NCBI GenBank assembly: GCA_035468285.1
Contig: DATISY010000101.1
Location: 1-56,379 of the forward strand
Source of the DNA: PALSA-555 sp035468285
GTDB taxonomy: Bacteria; Actinomycetota; Acidimicrobiia; IMCC26256; PALSA-555
Reading direction: 5' to 3'
Length of the DNA: 56,379 nucleotides
Position numbers and translations under genes: made by a program. This document shows positions 32,102-41,619 of the stretch, in pieces (positions within the stretch are counted from its first letter, which is position 1; every line of letters begins with the position of its first letter). The notes beneath the pieces were generated by a model. That model was given only the letters and a program-made list of their open reading frames with translations, did not search any database and was not told the origin of the DNA.

Positions 32102-35100
32102 GCCGCGGCTCCGTCCTCGTCGTTCAGCTCCAGGTCCTCGGTGAGCACGGCGTCGGGACGGATCCCGAGCGCGACGCGCAGCTGGCTGGTGTCGAGGTCC
32201 CCCAACGACGTCGACTTCGCCAACACGAGGTCGGCGATACGCCGCTTGCCGGCCACGACCTCCTCGACGCGCTCGTCGACGGTGCCGGGGCAGATCAGCC
32301 GGTGGCAGATGACCGTACGGGTCTGGCCGATGCGCCACGCCCGGTCGCGGGCCTGGTCCTCGACGGCGGGGTTCCACCAACGGTCGTAGAGGACGACATG
32401 GCTGGCGTTGGTCAGGTTCAGCCCGGTTCCTCCGGCCTTCAGCGACAGGACGAGGGCGCCCGGGCCCTCGCCGGCCTGGAAGTCCGCGATGAGCTTGTCC
32501 CGGACGGTGCGGGACAGGCCGCCGTGATAGCAGGCGACGGGCGTGCCGGTGCGTTCGGTGAGGTGCTCGGCGAGGCGCTGGCCCCACTCGGCGAAGTGGG
32601 TGAACACGAGGAGGCGCTCACCGGCGGCGAACACCGCGGCGACGATCTCCTCGAGGCGGCCCAGCTTGCCCGATCGGCCGTCGAGGGGACGGTCGTCCGC
32701 GTCGTACGCCGCGGGGTGGTTGCAGATCTGCTTCAGGGCGGTGATCGCGGCGAGGATCTGGCCCTTGCGGGGCTCCTCGCCGTCGACGCCGCCGGTGCCG
32801 GTGACGAGCTTGTCGAGGACGGCCTGGTACAGGCCGATCTGCTCGGGGGTCATCGAGCAGTGGTCGACCTCGTCGATGCGGTCGGGGAGCTCGGCCGCGA
32901 TGACCGGTTCCGCCTTGGTGCGGCGGAACACGAGGATCCCGTTCAGGGCGCGCAGCGCGTCCTCGGCGGCGGCGGTGGCGCCCCCGTCGTGGGAGAGGTG
33001 GGCGATGAACTGGGGTCGGGGGCCCACGAGCCCGGGGTTGGTGAAGTCGAGGATGGCCCAGAGGTCACCGAGGCCGTTCTCGATGGGGGTGCCCGTGAGC
33101 GCGACGCGGGTCCGGGCTGGGATGCGACGCAGCTGCTGCGACGTCTCGTTGGTCGGGTTCTTGATGGCTTGGGCTTCGTCGAGGACGACCCGGGCCCAGT
33201 CGACGTCCGCGATCGCGTCGACGTCGCGTACCGCGGTCCCGTAGGTGGTGATGACGACGTCGGCGCCGTCGACCTCGGCGGCGATCTCGTCCGGTGAGGC
33301 GCGTTTCACACCGTGGTGCACCACGACGTGCAGCCCGGGGGTGAACCGGGCGGCCTCCGCCGCCCAGTTGCCGACGACCGCGGCGGGCGCGATGACGAGC
33401 GCGGGACCGTCCGCCGCGCCGGCGAGGAGATGGGCGAGCATCGTCGGGGTCTTGCCGAGGCCCATGTCGAGGGCGAGGCAGCCGCCGAGCCCAGCCGAGT
33501 CGAGGAACCCGAGCCAGGCGAGGGCCTCCGCCTGGTAGTCGCGCAACTCGCCCACGAACCCGTCGGGCGCGCCGGCCGGCTCGGCGGACAGGTTGGCCGC
33601 GGCGTTCAGCAGGTCGGCGGCCCAGCCGCCCCCCGCCACGGAGATCCCGCCCGAGAGGGGCGAGCCCTCGAGGCCCAGGGCGAGGCGCAACATCTCGGCG
33701 CCCGAGAGCTGGGTGGTCGCGGCCCGCTCGGCGAGGCTCTCGGCGGCGGCTTGGAGGTCGGCCTGGTCGATCGCGACCCACCGTCCCCCGGAGCGGATCA
33801 GCGGCCGCGCTTCCTTGGCGAGGCGGGCGATGTCGTCGGCGCTCAGCTCGACGTCGTCGAACAGCGCCGACCAGCGCACGTCGGCGAGCTGGTTCGCGCC
33901 CACCGCCGTGGAGGAGGTGGCGTCGGCAAAGACCCGCAGCGCCGCCGTCGGCTTGCGGCGGGACAGCGCCGGGACGCGCACGTCGAAGCCGGCGGCGCCG
34001 AGCTCCGGGCCGGTCGTCACCATGAGGTCCCATGCCTCGTCCTGGCTGAGGATGACCTGACCGCGCCGGGTGCTCCCCGGCCGGAGCAGCGCGGGCACCA
34101 TTCGCTCGAGGCGGGACAGCTCGTCCTCGAACGTGCTGCGCTCGGAGCCGGCGTTGACGATCGCCTGCTCGATCGGTGTGAGGGCGCCCGCCGATCCCGA
34201 CGCGAGCACGGCGAGGTGCCAGGCGTCGTGGTCGTCGGGGGGATCGAGGCGCACCACCAGCGGCGCATGCTCGCGGGTCACGGAGCGGGCCCACCGTTCC
34301 CCCCGGGCGGCGATCTCGCCCGCGATCCGGACGGGGGCGTCGAAGGCGCTGCCGTCGAGGCGGGCGAGGAACGCCTCGGCAACATCAGCGGCGGTGCGGA
34401 CCCGTGGCGGCGGGGCCGGGACCTCGAGGCGGCGCGCCCCGTCGCGGCAGATCGCGCCGACCATGCCGGTGAGCGCGGAGCGCGTCAGGGCCCGCCGGTC
34501 GACGTGCGGATCGAGGGCGAGCACGGAGCCCGGCATGCTCGTCGCGGCCTGGGTGAGCCGGGTCGGGTCGATGAGCGCCGGCGTCCACCGCACCGAGTAC
34601 GAGCCGCTGGACGAGTTGGCGTTGCCGTTCCCTCGGCGGCGTTGGCGCAGAAGCGGAACGATCGCGCCCCGGGCGGTGAGCTCGACGGCCCAGATCGCGA
34701 CCCGGCCGAGCCAATGGACGCTCGGTCCGAGGTCCTCGCCGGCCTGGCCGGCGCCCGCGGCGACGAGCCAGCCGAGCACCTCGCCGACCGGGGTGGCGAC
34801 CGCGTCCGCGGTGCTGCCGCCGGGCAGGATCACGACGCCGTGGGGGAGCCACCCCGAGGATGGCGCACCCGCCGCGATGAGCATCTCGATGACCCCGTTG
34901 GCGGGGACCGCGGGCGCACCGGGTCCGCCGGCCCACGCCACCACTCTCCCCGGTTCCCACGAGACCTGGAGGCGGGCGACACCGTCCCCGACGTCGTCCT
35001 GGTCAGCGTCGCCGCGGGACCGCCCCCGGTCGCTGCGCCCGTTGTCGTGTCCGTCACCCTCGTTGGTGAGCCGGGCCCACGCCGCGGCGAGCCGGTGCCG

Positions 35101-35334
35101 CTCCGAGGTGAGGTCGGCGACGACCTGGTCGCGTTCCTTCCCGGAGATCGAGCGGGCACTCGCGAGGTGCTCCTCGGCCTCTCGGAGGAGCCGCAGGAGG
35201 GACGCTCTCCACGCGGGGGGGTCCGCCTCGAGGATCGCGAGCTGCTCGGGGGTGGCGTCGCCGTCAGCCTCGGCGCCGACATAGAGATCGAACTGCCACG
35301 GGGTCAACGTCGGCGGCGCCGAGGCCGGGCTCAC
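32098..35334 (-). CDS. SNF2-family DEAD/DEAH helicase-like ATPase
   Basis: A 1078-residue protein. The N-terminal ~550 residues are a family-specific region; the SNF2 ATPase core follows: Walker A in LDMGLGKTPTMLAHL (about 625), VVITTYGTA, the DEAQ box VVLDEAQAIKNPTN (about 717), ALTGTPIENGLGDLW, and in the second lobe VFTHFAEWGQRLAEHL, LSLKAGGTGLNLTNASHVV and WWNPAVEDQARDRAWRIGQT. It moves on double-stranded DNA and remodels DNA-protein complexes; bacterial members are linked to transcription or genome defence. The GTG start at 35334 has a weak ribosome site. No methylase or nuclease gene adjoins it. Confidence 0.9.
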   Translation of the reverse strand: MSPASAPPTLTPWQFDLYVGAEADGDATPEQLAILEADPPAWRASLLRLLREAEEHLASARSISGKERDQVVADLTSERHRLAAAWARLTNEGDGHDNGRSDRGRSRGDADQDDVGDGVARLQVSWEPGRVVAWAGGPGAPAVPANGVIEMLIAAGAPSSGWLPHGVVILPGGSTADAVATPVGEVLGWLVAAGAGQAGEDLGPSVHWLGRVAIWAVELTARGAIVPLLRQRRRGNGNANSSSGSYSVRWTPALIDPTRLTQAATSMPGSVLALDPHVDRRALTRSALTGMVGAICRDGARRLEVPAPPPRVRTAADVAEAFLARLDGSAFDAPVRIAGEIAARGERWARSVTREHAPLVVRLDPPDDHDAWHLAVLASGSAGALTPIEQAIVNAGSERSTFEDELSRLERMVPALLRPGSTRRGQVILSQDEAWDLMVTTGPELGAAGFDVRVPALSRRKPTAALRVFADATSSTAVGANQLADVRWSALFDDVELSADDIARLAKEARPLIRSGGRWVAIDQADLQAAAESLAERAATTQLSGAEMLRLALGLEGSPLSGGISVAGGGWAADLLNAAANLSAEPAGAPDGFVGELRDYQAEALAWLGFLDSAGLGGCLALDMGLGKTPTMLAHLLAGAADGPALVIAPAAVVGNWAAEAARFTPGLHVVVHHGVKRASPDEIAAEVDGADVVITTYGTAVRDVDAIADVDWARVVLDEAQAIKNPTNETSQQLRRIPARTRVALTGTPIENGLGDLWAILDFTNPGLVGPRPQFIAHLSHDGGATAAAEDALRALNGILVFRRTKAEPVIAAELPDRIDEVDHCSMTPEQIGLYQAVLDKLVTGTGGVDGEEPRKGQILAAITALKQICNHPAAYDADDRPLDGRSGKLGRLEEIVAAVFAAGERLLVFTHFAEWGQRLAEHLTERTGTPVACYHGGLSRTVRDKLIADFQAGEGPGALVLSLKAGGTGLNLTNASHVVLYDRWWNPAVEDQARDRAWRIGQTRTVICHRLICPGTVDERVEEVVAGKRRIADLVLAKSTSLGDLDTSQLRVALGIRPDAVLTEDLELNDEDGAAA

Positions 35335-35833
35335 CCTCGCACCCCGCGGGTGGGCCGCGAGCCGCGCTGGCCTCTCGAGTCGGTCATGGATCTCCGTTGG
35401 CTACGCCGGAGGGCCCGAGGCCCTCGAAGAAGCTCAGACCGCCGGGTCAACCGGACCCGGCCCGGGTCCCTGGGTGTCGAGCACCGGGACCGCCGCTCCC
35501 GCCGTCTCGACGGGAGGCGCCTGCTGTCAACCAGTGTACGCGCCGGGGCTGACCCTCGGGGACACGCCGGCCGATTGGCCCGGGGCCCCAGTGGTCGGGG
35601 TGCCGACGCGTGTCGCCGGGAGGTCGATGACGAGGCGGGCGCCGGGCTGGTGTCCTTCCCGCGATGGCACGCGTGGTGTTCGACGCTCGAAGGCCGGTCC
35701 CCCGTCGGAGGGCGGGATCCGGTGTTTCCCCGGCGGGTTCTTACCCACTTCTCGGACGGCTCTCGTCGACGGTTGGGGCCGCGGACCCATGCTCGTGGTC
35801 CAGGAAGCGAAACGGTGCACGAACGGAGGAACG
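35335..35833. other. Gap upstream of the SNF2 helicase gene
   Basis: About 500 nt without a recognised gene on either strand. The open frames are Arg/Pro-rich and lack starts with ribosome sites. I found no tRNA and no c-di-AMP or other riboswitch I could recognise. It must contain the helicase promoter. Confidence 0.45.
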
Positions 35834-36073
35834 ATGAGCACCACCACCACGACCACTCGATCGGGGACGCGGACCCGTCCGCAGGTCGGGGCGCGCGGCC
35901 CGGGCGCGGACCGGATCGGCGTCCATCGGCCCGACCCGGGGGGCGCTCCCACCCGGGCGCGGCGGACGCCTTCGTCGGCGGCGGGCCGGCCGGCCGTTCA
36001 GACTGGCCGTCGAACGTGCGGGGTGATCAGCGGCGTCGCCGCGGTGGTGTTCCTCGGCGCGCTCGCGTCCTGA
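35834..36073 (+). CDS. Small hypothetical protein with C-terminal helix
   Basis: A 79-residue frame with a very good ribosome site (GGAGGAACG before ATG 35834). The N-terminus is a Thr run (MSTTTTTTRSG), then a basic, Pro/Gly-rich middle, and a hydrophobic end (CGVISGVAAVVFLGALAS) that could be a membrane tail. The amino acid composition is poor, and no family is recognised. It is convergent with the KimA-like gene, 3 nt apart. Confidence 0.45.
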   Translation: MSTTTTTTRSGTRTRPQVGARGPGADRIGVHRPDPGGAPTRARRTPSSAAGRPAVQTGRRTCGVISGVAAVVFLGALAS

Positions 36074-36076
36074 CCG

Positions 36077-37924
36077 TCACTCGACATGGAACGGGACCGA
36101 GGTGATCACGGTCCCGGACCGGAACAGCAGCCGCGCCTTGAGGTGCAATGCGCTGTGGTTGTGCAGGAGCTGCGCCCACCAGCGTTGCAACACGACCTCG
36201 GGGATCATCACCGTGACGACGTCGTGGGCGTAGCGGTCGTCGAGGCGGTCCAGGTACCCGAGGACCGGGCTGGTCAGCTCCCGGTAGGGGGAGGGGACGA
36301 GATCGAGCGGGACGCCGAGCTGGTACTCGTCCCAGAGTTTCGTCAGGGCCGCGCCCTCGTCGGGGTCCGCGCCGACGTGGACGGCGTGCAGGTATGCCGG
36401 CTGGAGCGACTTCCCGTAGGCGATGGCCTCGAGGACCCCGGCGTGGATCGGTGACCCTACGAGCACCACGACGGTGTGGGTGAGCTCGGGAAGGGGCGTG
36501 CCCGGCTCGCACCGCAGCTCCACCGCGACGTGGTCGTAGTGGCGCTTGATCGCCCCGAACAGGAGCACCATGAGCGGGATCGCGACCGTCGGGATCCACG
36601 CCCCCTCGGTGAACTTCGACGCGAGGATGATGACCATCACCAGGCTTGTCGCGGCCGCACCGACGGCGTTGACCGCGAGGCGCCGGGCCCACCCCGGCTC
36701 GCGTTGCCGCCAGTGGTGCACGACCATCCCCGTCTGGGACAACGTGAAGGCGGTGAAGAGCCCGACCGCGAAGAGAGGGATGAGCGCGCTCACGTCGCCG
36801 TTGAACGCGACGATGAGCCCACCCGACGCGACCGCGAGCACGATGATCCCGTTCGACAGGACGAGCCGGTCCCCCCGGTTCGTCAGCTGGCGGGGCAGGA
36901 ACCCGTCGCGGGCGACGATCGCGGACAGCCGGGGGAAGTCCGCGAACGCGGTGTTGGCCGAGAGAACCAGGATCGCCGCGGTCGACGCTTGCAGCACCCC
37001 GTACAGGAAGCCGTTCCCGAACACGGCGTGCCCCATGATCGACAAGATCGTCTGGTTCGGGCTCAGCGTCGGTCGGAGTCGCACCGCGAGGAGCGCGATC
37101 CCGAGGAACAGCGTGCCGAGGATCGTCGCGACCGCGGTGAGGGTGATCGCGGCGTTGCGGGACACGGGCTCCCGGAACGCCTGGATCCCGTTCGAGATGG
37201 CCTCCACACCGCTCAGCGCCACCGCCCCCGAAGAGAACGCCCGCAACAGCAGGAACAGCGACGCTCCGGTCAGCAGGGCGCTCGGCCCGGTGAAGTGGGT
37301 GAGCGCGGCGTGGTTGACCGGGAGCCGGTGGAGGCTGCCGGTCTCGAATCGGATCAGCCCCCAACCGACGAGCAGCGTCATCATCACGACGTACGTGTAC
37401 GTCGGCGGCGCAAAGATCCGCCCCGACTCGCGGACCCCGCGGAGGTTGGCGAGGACGATGATCACGATGAGGCCGAGGCCGATCGCGACCGGGTGGCCCC
37501 GCAGCGGCGCGACCGCCGAAGTGATCGCGGCGGTGCCCGCGGCGACGGAGACCGAGACCGTCAGGGTGTAGTCGACCATCAGCGAGGCGGCCGCGACGAG
37601 GGAGGGGATCCGGCCGAGGTTCTCGCGGCTGACGATGTAGGAGCCGCCCCCGTTCGGGTACGCGTAGAGGGTCTGGCGGTAGCTGGCCGTCACGACGACC
37701 AGCAACGCGATGACCACGAGCGAGATGGGGACGAGGTCGTCGAGCGCGGCCATGCCCGCCGCCGGCACCAAGACGACGAGGATCTCCTGGGTGGCGAACG
37801 CGGTCGACGCGACCGCGTCGGTGCCGAACACTGCCAGCCCGACCCGCTTGGTGAGTCGCTGCTTCCCGAAGTCCTGACTTCGAAGCGGGTGCCCGATGAG
37901 CAGTCGCTTCACGAGCGAGTACAC
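36077..37924 (-). CDS. KimA-like potassium transporter (APC superfamily)
   Basis: A 615-residue protein closely following the layout of Bacillus KimA, a high-affinity K+/H+ symporter: SLVKRLLIGHPLRSQ at the N-terminus, then SYRQTLYAYPNGGGSYIVSR, ENLGRIPSLVAAASLMVDYT, SVAAGTAAITSAVAPL, FSSGAVALSGVEAISNGI, VLSANTAFADFPRLS and FALTLSQTG-like FTLSQTGMVVHHW. Twelve membrane helices are followed by a cytoplasmic universal-stress-like domain (HTVVVLVGSPIHAGVLEA) ending in a short tail, LLFRSGTVITSVPFHVE. In Bacillus that domain binds c-di-AMP, which inhibits transport. It lies 12 nt after the sulfatase gene. Confidence 0.85.
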   Translation of the reverse strand: MYSLVKRLLIGHPLRSQDFGKQRLTKRVGLAVFGTDAVASTAFATQEILVVLVPAAGMAALDDLVPISLVVIALLVVVTASYRQTLYAYPNGGGSYIVSRENLGRIPSLVAAASLMVDYTLTVSVSVAAGTAAITSAVAPLRGHPVAIGLGLIVIIVLANLRGVRESGRIFAPPTYTYVVMMTLLVGWGLIRFETGSLHRLPVNHAALTHFTGPSALLTGASLFLLLRAFSSGAVALSGVEAISNGIQAFREPVSRNAAITLTAVATILGTLFLGIALLAVRLRPTLSPNQTILSIMGHAVFGNGFLYGVLQASTAAILVLSANTAFADFPRLSAIVARDGFLPRQLTNRGDRLVLSNGIIVLAVASGGLIVAFNGDVSALIPLFAVGLFTAFTLSQTGMVVHHWRQREPGWARRLAVNAVGAAATSLVMVIILASKFTEGAWIPTVAIPLMVLLFGAIKRHYDHVAVELRCEPGTPLPELTHTVVVLVGSPIHAGVLEAIAYGKSLQPAYLHAVHVGADPDEGAALTKLWDEYQLGVPLDLVPSPYRELTSPVLGYLDRLDDRYAHDVVTVMIPEVVLQRWWAQLLHNHSALHLKARLLFRSGTVITSVPFHVE

Positions 37925-37936
37925 CGCGAGCCCCCG

Positions 37937-40237
37937 CTACTGCTCGGCGAGGATGGCGGCGAGCTCGACGACGGGATCCCGCACGATCGGCCCAGTGGCG
38001 AGCACCTCGGCCCGTCGGATCGTCCCGTTGAACGGGAACGGCGCGCGGTACCCCTCGCCGACGGCGGGACCCCACTCGTACCCGCAGGTGAGCCCGATCC
38101 CCACGCCGTTGAAGCCCGCAGGGGTGAAGCGAGGGATGACCCCCTCGGCCCGGACCGCGCCGTCGCAGCGCAGCCCGGCCGGGCCGCCGTGCCCCGCGTC
38201 TTTCTCGAAGACGAACTCGAGCACATGGTGGCCCGCGGCGAGCGCGGCGTCGTCGACGAGGACGAAGCGCTCCTTGCCGTACAGGTTGTGTACGTACCGG
38301 AGATGCCCGTGGAGGACGTGGAGCGACCATCCTCCGAGCGCGCACCCCAGCGCGAGGAGCACACCGCTCGGCTCGGCGCCGTCGGCGATCTCGACCTCGA
38401 CCCGCAGCGTGTGGGAACGGTTGCGGACGTTCACGGCGACGTGCTCGGGGACCGGCGCACCACCCGGAAAGTACCGGAAGGTGTCGCGGGGCGCGAGCCG
38501 CGACGGCTTGGGATGCGCCAGAGTCCACAGCACCCGGTTGTCGAGGGGGAGCACCTGGTTGCGTTCGGCTTCCTCCCACCAGCGCGCCACGAGCGCGGCG
38601 AGTCGTTCCGGCTCCTGCGCCGCGAGGTCCGTGGTCTCCGAGAGGTCCTCGGCGACGTGGTACAGCTCCCAGACGTCGTCGTCGAACGAGGCGTTCGGGT
38701 TCAACCCGTCGTTGTAGAGCGGCCCGATGGGATGGAACGCCACCGCTTTCCATCCGTCGTGGCAGATGGCGCGGGACCCGAACATCTCGAAGTACTGGGT
38801 CGTGTGACGGCCCGGTGCGTCTGCGTCGTCGAAGAGGTACGCGAAGCTCGTCCCGTCGATCGGGCTCTGGGCCACCGAGTCGATCTCGACCGGGGCGGCG
38901 ATTCCCGCGAGCTCGAGGACCGTCGGCAGCACGTCGGTGGCGTGCGCGAACTGGTGCCGGGTTCCCGTGCCGCCCGGGTCGACCCGGGCCGGCCACGACA
39001 CGATGCACGGGTCGGCGACGCCACCCTCGTGCACTTCCCGCTTCCACCGCTTGAACGGCGTGTTCCCGGCCATCGTCCATCCCCACGGGTAGTTGTTGTG
39101 GGTCAGGGGCCCGCCGATCTCCTCGATGCGGGACTGCATCTCCGCGCCGGGGGCGGGATCGAAGTTGTAGAGCCGCACGTCGTTGATCGAACCCTCGGGG
39201 CCACCCTCGGCGCTCGCCCCGTTGTCCGAGACGAGGACGACGAGGGTGTCAGCCCGGTCCCCGGTCTCGTCGAGGAAGTCCAGCACGCGGCCCAGCTGGG
39301 CATCCGTATACGAGAGGAAGGCCGCGAAGCACTCCATGAACCGGGCCGCGAGCGCCTGGGTATCACGGTCGAGGGAATCCCACGCCGGCACCCAGGACGG
39401 GCGGGGCGACAGCTGGGTCCCCTCCGGGATCAGGCCCATCGCCAGCTGCCGGGCGAAGGTGCGCTCGCGCCACGCGTCCCAACCCTCGTCGAACGCGCCC
39501 CGGTACCGGTCAATCCACTCGCGGGGCGCGTGATGCGGGGAGTGGCAAGCGCCCGTGCAGAGGTAGAGGAAGAACCGCTTGTCGACGTCGACGGCTCGCA
39601 GGTCACCGACGAACTCGATGGCCCGGTCGGCGAGGTCGGCGCTCAGGTGGTACCCCTCCTCCACCGGTCGGGGCACCCGCACCGAGTGGTTGTCCTGGTA
39701 GAGCGCCGGCATGAACTGGTGCGTCTCCCCGCCGTGAAACCCGTACCAGCGGTCGAAGCCCCGACCGAGAGGCCAGGTGCGACGGGACGCGCCCATATGC
39801 GTCTCGTCCTCAGGAGTCAGGTGCCACTTCCCGACCGCGTACGTCGCGTAGCCGTTGGCGCGCAGGATCTCCGACAGATACCCGTTCTCCTTGGGGGGTG
39901 AACCGTTGTAGCCGGGGAAGCCGATCGCGAGGTCGGCGACGCGCCCCATGCCGTTGCGGTGCTGGCTGCGGCCGGTGAGCAGGCACGCCCGGGTCGGTGA
40001 GCACAGCGCGGTGGTGTGGAAGTTCGCCAGGCGAAGGCCGCTCCCGGCGAGGCCATCGATCACCGGCGTGGCGATGTCGGAGCCGTAGCAGCCGAGCTGG
40101 GCGAAGCCGACGTCGTCGAGCACGATGAGGACCACGTTCGGGGCCTGGTCGGGTGCCTCGGGTTCGGGTGGCCACCAGGCCTCGGAGTCCCGCCAGTCGC
40201 GCCCGATCGTCCCCCCGAATTCCTGCGTGCTCGGCAT
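37937..40237 (-). CDS. Arylsulfatase-type sulfatase
   Basis: A 766-residue sulfatase. NVVLIVLDDVGFAQLGCYG supplies the metal Asp pair, and CSPTR (79-83) is the CxPxR box in which Cys79 becomes formylglycine; ACLLTGRSQHRNGMG follows. WHLTPEDET and the late DNGASAEGGPEGS complete the active site. It hydrolyses sulfate esters; the acceptor is unknown. There is no signal peptide, so it looks cytoplasmic. ATG 40237 has GGGGGG upstream; a GTG at 40255 is possible. No formylglycine-generating enzyme is encoded in the window. Confidence 0.92.
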   Translation of the reverse strand: MPSTQEFGGTIGRDWRDSEAWWPPEPEAPDQAPNVVLIVLDDVGFAQLGCYGSDIATPVIDGLAGSGLRLANFHTTALCSPTRACLLTGRSQHRNGMGRVADLAIGFPGYNGSPPKENGYLSEILRANGYATYAVGKWHLTPEDETHMGASRRTWPLGRGFDRWYGFHGGETHQFMPALYQDNHSVRVPRPVEEGYHLSADLADRAIEFVGDLRAVDVDKRFFLYLCTGACHSPHHAPREWIDRYRGAFDEGWDAWRERTFARQLAMGLIPEGTQLSPRPSWVPAWDSLDRDTQALAARFMECFAAFLSYTDAQLGRVLDFLDETGDRADTLVVLVSDNGASAEGGPEGSINDVRLYNFDPAPGAEMQSRIEEIGGPLTHNNYPWGWTMAGNTPFKRWKREVHEGGVADPCIVSWPARVDPGGTGTRHQFAHATDVLPTVLELAGIAAPVEIDSVAQSPIDGTSFAYLFDDADAPGRHTTQYFEMFGSRAICHDGWKAVAFHPIGPLYNDGLNPNASFDDDVWELYHVAEDLSETTDLAAQEPERLAALVARWWEEAERNQVLPLDNRVLWTLAHPKPSRLAPRDTFRYFPGGAPVPEHVAVNVRNRSHTLRVEVEIADGAEPSGVLLALGCALGGWSLHVLHGHLRYVHNLYGKERFVLVDDAALAAGHHVLEFVFEKDAGHGGPAGLRCDGAVRAEGVIPRFTPAGFNGVGIGLTCGYEWGPAVGEGYRAPFPFNGTIRRAEVLATGPIVRDPVVELAAILAEQ

Positions 40238-40304
40238 CTGCCCCCCGGTCCCCACGGTGGTCGCGACGTGGTTCGTCGCCCGGCGCGGATGCTAGCGATG
40301 GGCG

Positions 40305-40802
40305 CTAGCGGGCCTCCCGAAGCCGCTCGATGTCCCCGAGGTGATGGGTCGCGTCATGGATCGCGTGACGAGCGATCCAATGCACGTCGACCGGGTCCCG
40401 GCCGATGACGACCGTCGTGTCCCAGGCCGACGTCGCGAGGTCCGCCAGCTGATCATGGAGCTGCTCGGCCTGTGCGCGGAGGCCGTCGAGCGCGGCGGGC
40501 ACGTCCACGACCCGCGGTTCCGGCTCGAAGGGCGCGGCGGGAGGATCGCCGAGGTCGGTGCCGGGTGCGTCGACCGCGATCGAGAGGACGAAACGCATCC
40601 CGAAGAGGGTCTCGCGGACGTGGTCGACATACTCGGCGATGGACCACTGGTGGGGAATGGCGCGTCGTTGGGCGTCGGCGTCCGCGAGGCCGTCGACGGC
40701 GGCGGCGAACCGGGACGGGAGCTCCCCGATGGCGGCGACCGCGCCGAGGTCAGTCCAGGTCGCGCCGTCGAACCCACACTCCGGGCACCGCTCGATGGCC
40801 AC
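40305..40802 (-). CDS. DinB-like protein with N-terminal CxxC
   Basis: A 165-residue protein from GTG 40802. It begins IERCPECGFDGATWTD, a small CxxC motif that could hold zinc or be redox-active, then a DinB-type four-helix bundle: WSIAEYVDHVRETLFGMRFV with one His, and WIARHAIHDATHHLGDIERL with the C-terminal His set. This N-terminal CPECGFDG extension occurs in an actinobacterial DinB subgroup. Function unknown. It is downstream of the CrtA-like gene by 8 nt on the same strand, so probably cotranscribed. Confidence 0.85.
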   Translation of the reverse strand: MAIERCPECGFDGATWTDLGAVAAIGELPSRFAAAVDGLADADAQRRAIPHQWSIAEYVDHVRETLFGMRFVLSIAVDAPGTDLGDPPAAPFEPEPRVVDVPAALDGLRAQAEQLHDQLADLATSAWDTTVVIGRDPVDVHWIARHAIHDATHHLGDIERLREAR

Positions 40803-40810
40803 GACGAGGA

Positions 40811-41521
40811 CTACGACGCGTCGACCGAGCGTACGGGGGTCGCCATCCAACCTGCGGCGAGCGGGTTCCGTCCCTCGAGGTGGCCAGGCGAGTCGCAGGG
40901 CCGGAACCGAATGAACGCGGATCGGTAATGGAACGGTCTCGTCGCGTCGGCGGTGATCGCCCCGGGGTGTGCCGGGTCGCGTTGCCCGTAGACATACGTC
41001 GACAGCGCCTGGGTGGCCGCCCAGAGCGAGCACGTCGCGAGGAACGGCGCGCGGCCGAAGCCCGTCGCCCAGATGAGGCCGGGCGCGTGCGCGACCGCCC
41101 GTTCCGCTCTCGCGCTGGTCCGCACGAACCGGATCGCCTGACTCATCCGCAGGCGCCCGAGGGTCAGGACCGCCGCGGGCCCGTCGTGTGGGGTCGCGCG
41201 TCCGGTGGCCACGTCCCCGGACCGGCCCGGCCAGCTGCCGCAGGCCCGGAGGGGATCGAGGCGCACCCGCCAGCCGTCGGCGAGTCTCGCTGCGACGGGG
41301 TCGTCAGCGAGGAAACGGTCGAGAGCCGCTGCATCGTCCCAGAACGCGACCAGCCCGATGCGCCCCAGGTCGGGGGCGGGACGAACCGATCCGCGCAACG
41401 GCGCGGCGAGCGCCGCGTCGGCGTGCCGCAGCCCGTCGACGCGGCCCGGTTTCGGCGGCTTCCCCAGGATCGAGAGCGCGGTGCAGGGACCGACGTCGGA
41501 CACGTGCACGGATGCGATCAT
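40811..41521 (-). CDS. CrtA (spheroidene monooxygenase)-like protein
   Basis: A 236-residue protein resembling the CrtA family of haem-dependent carotenoid monooxygenases: LGRIGLVAFWDDAAALDRFL, then RMSQAIRFVRTSARAERAV, the conserved APGLIWATGFGRAPFLATCS, LWAATQALSTYVYG and a final HYRSAFIRFRP. No carotenoid genes are near, and most such actinobacterial homologues have no known substrate. It is the first gene of a pair with the DinB-like gene. Confidence 0.75.
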   Translation of the reverse strand: MIASVHVSDVGPCTALSILGKPPKPGRVDGLRHADAALAAPLRGSVRPAPDLGRIGLVAFWDDAAALDRFLADDPVAARLADGWRVRLDPLRACGSWPGRSGDVATGRATPHDGPAAVLTLGRLRMSQAIRFVRTSARAERAVAHAPGLIWATGFGRAPFLATCSLWAATQALSTYVYGQRDPAHPGAITADATRPFHYRSAFIRFRPCDSPGHLEGRNPLAAGWMATPVRSVDAS

Positions 41522-41619
41522 CGCGACCTCCTGGACGCAGTTCAGCAGCGTCTGAGCCTCGGAGCCGAAGTCAGAACGCCGGCAGTACCCTCCGGGCAGT
41601 CCGAGCGCCGGAGGCCGCC

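Noticed and set aside
35700..35833. Possible c-di-AMP (ydaO) riboswitch near the KimA-like gene
   Set aside because: The region is on the wrong side (downstream of the transporter), and I could not find the conserved ydaO core.
33313..36105. A 930-residue open frame on the plus strand
   Set aside because: Antisense to the SNF2 helicase, low-complexity composition, no family signature.
36476..39901. A 1141-residue open frame on the plus strand
   Set aside because: It runs antisense to the KimA-like and sulfatase genes, is Arg/Asp/Glu-rich, has no ribosome site and no recognisable domain. Long antisense frames are expected in GC-rich DNA.
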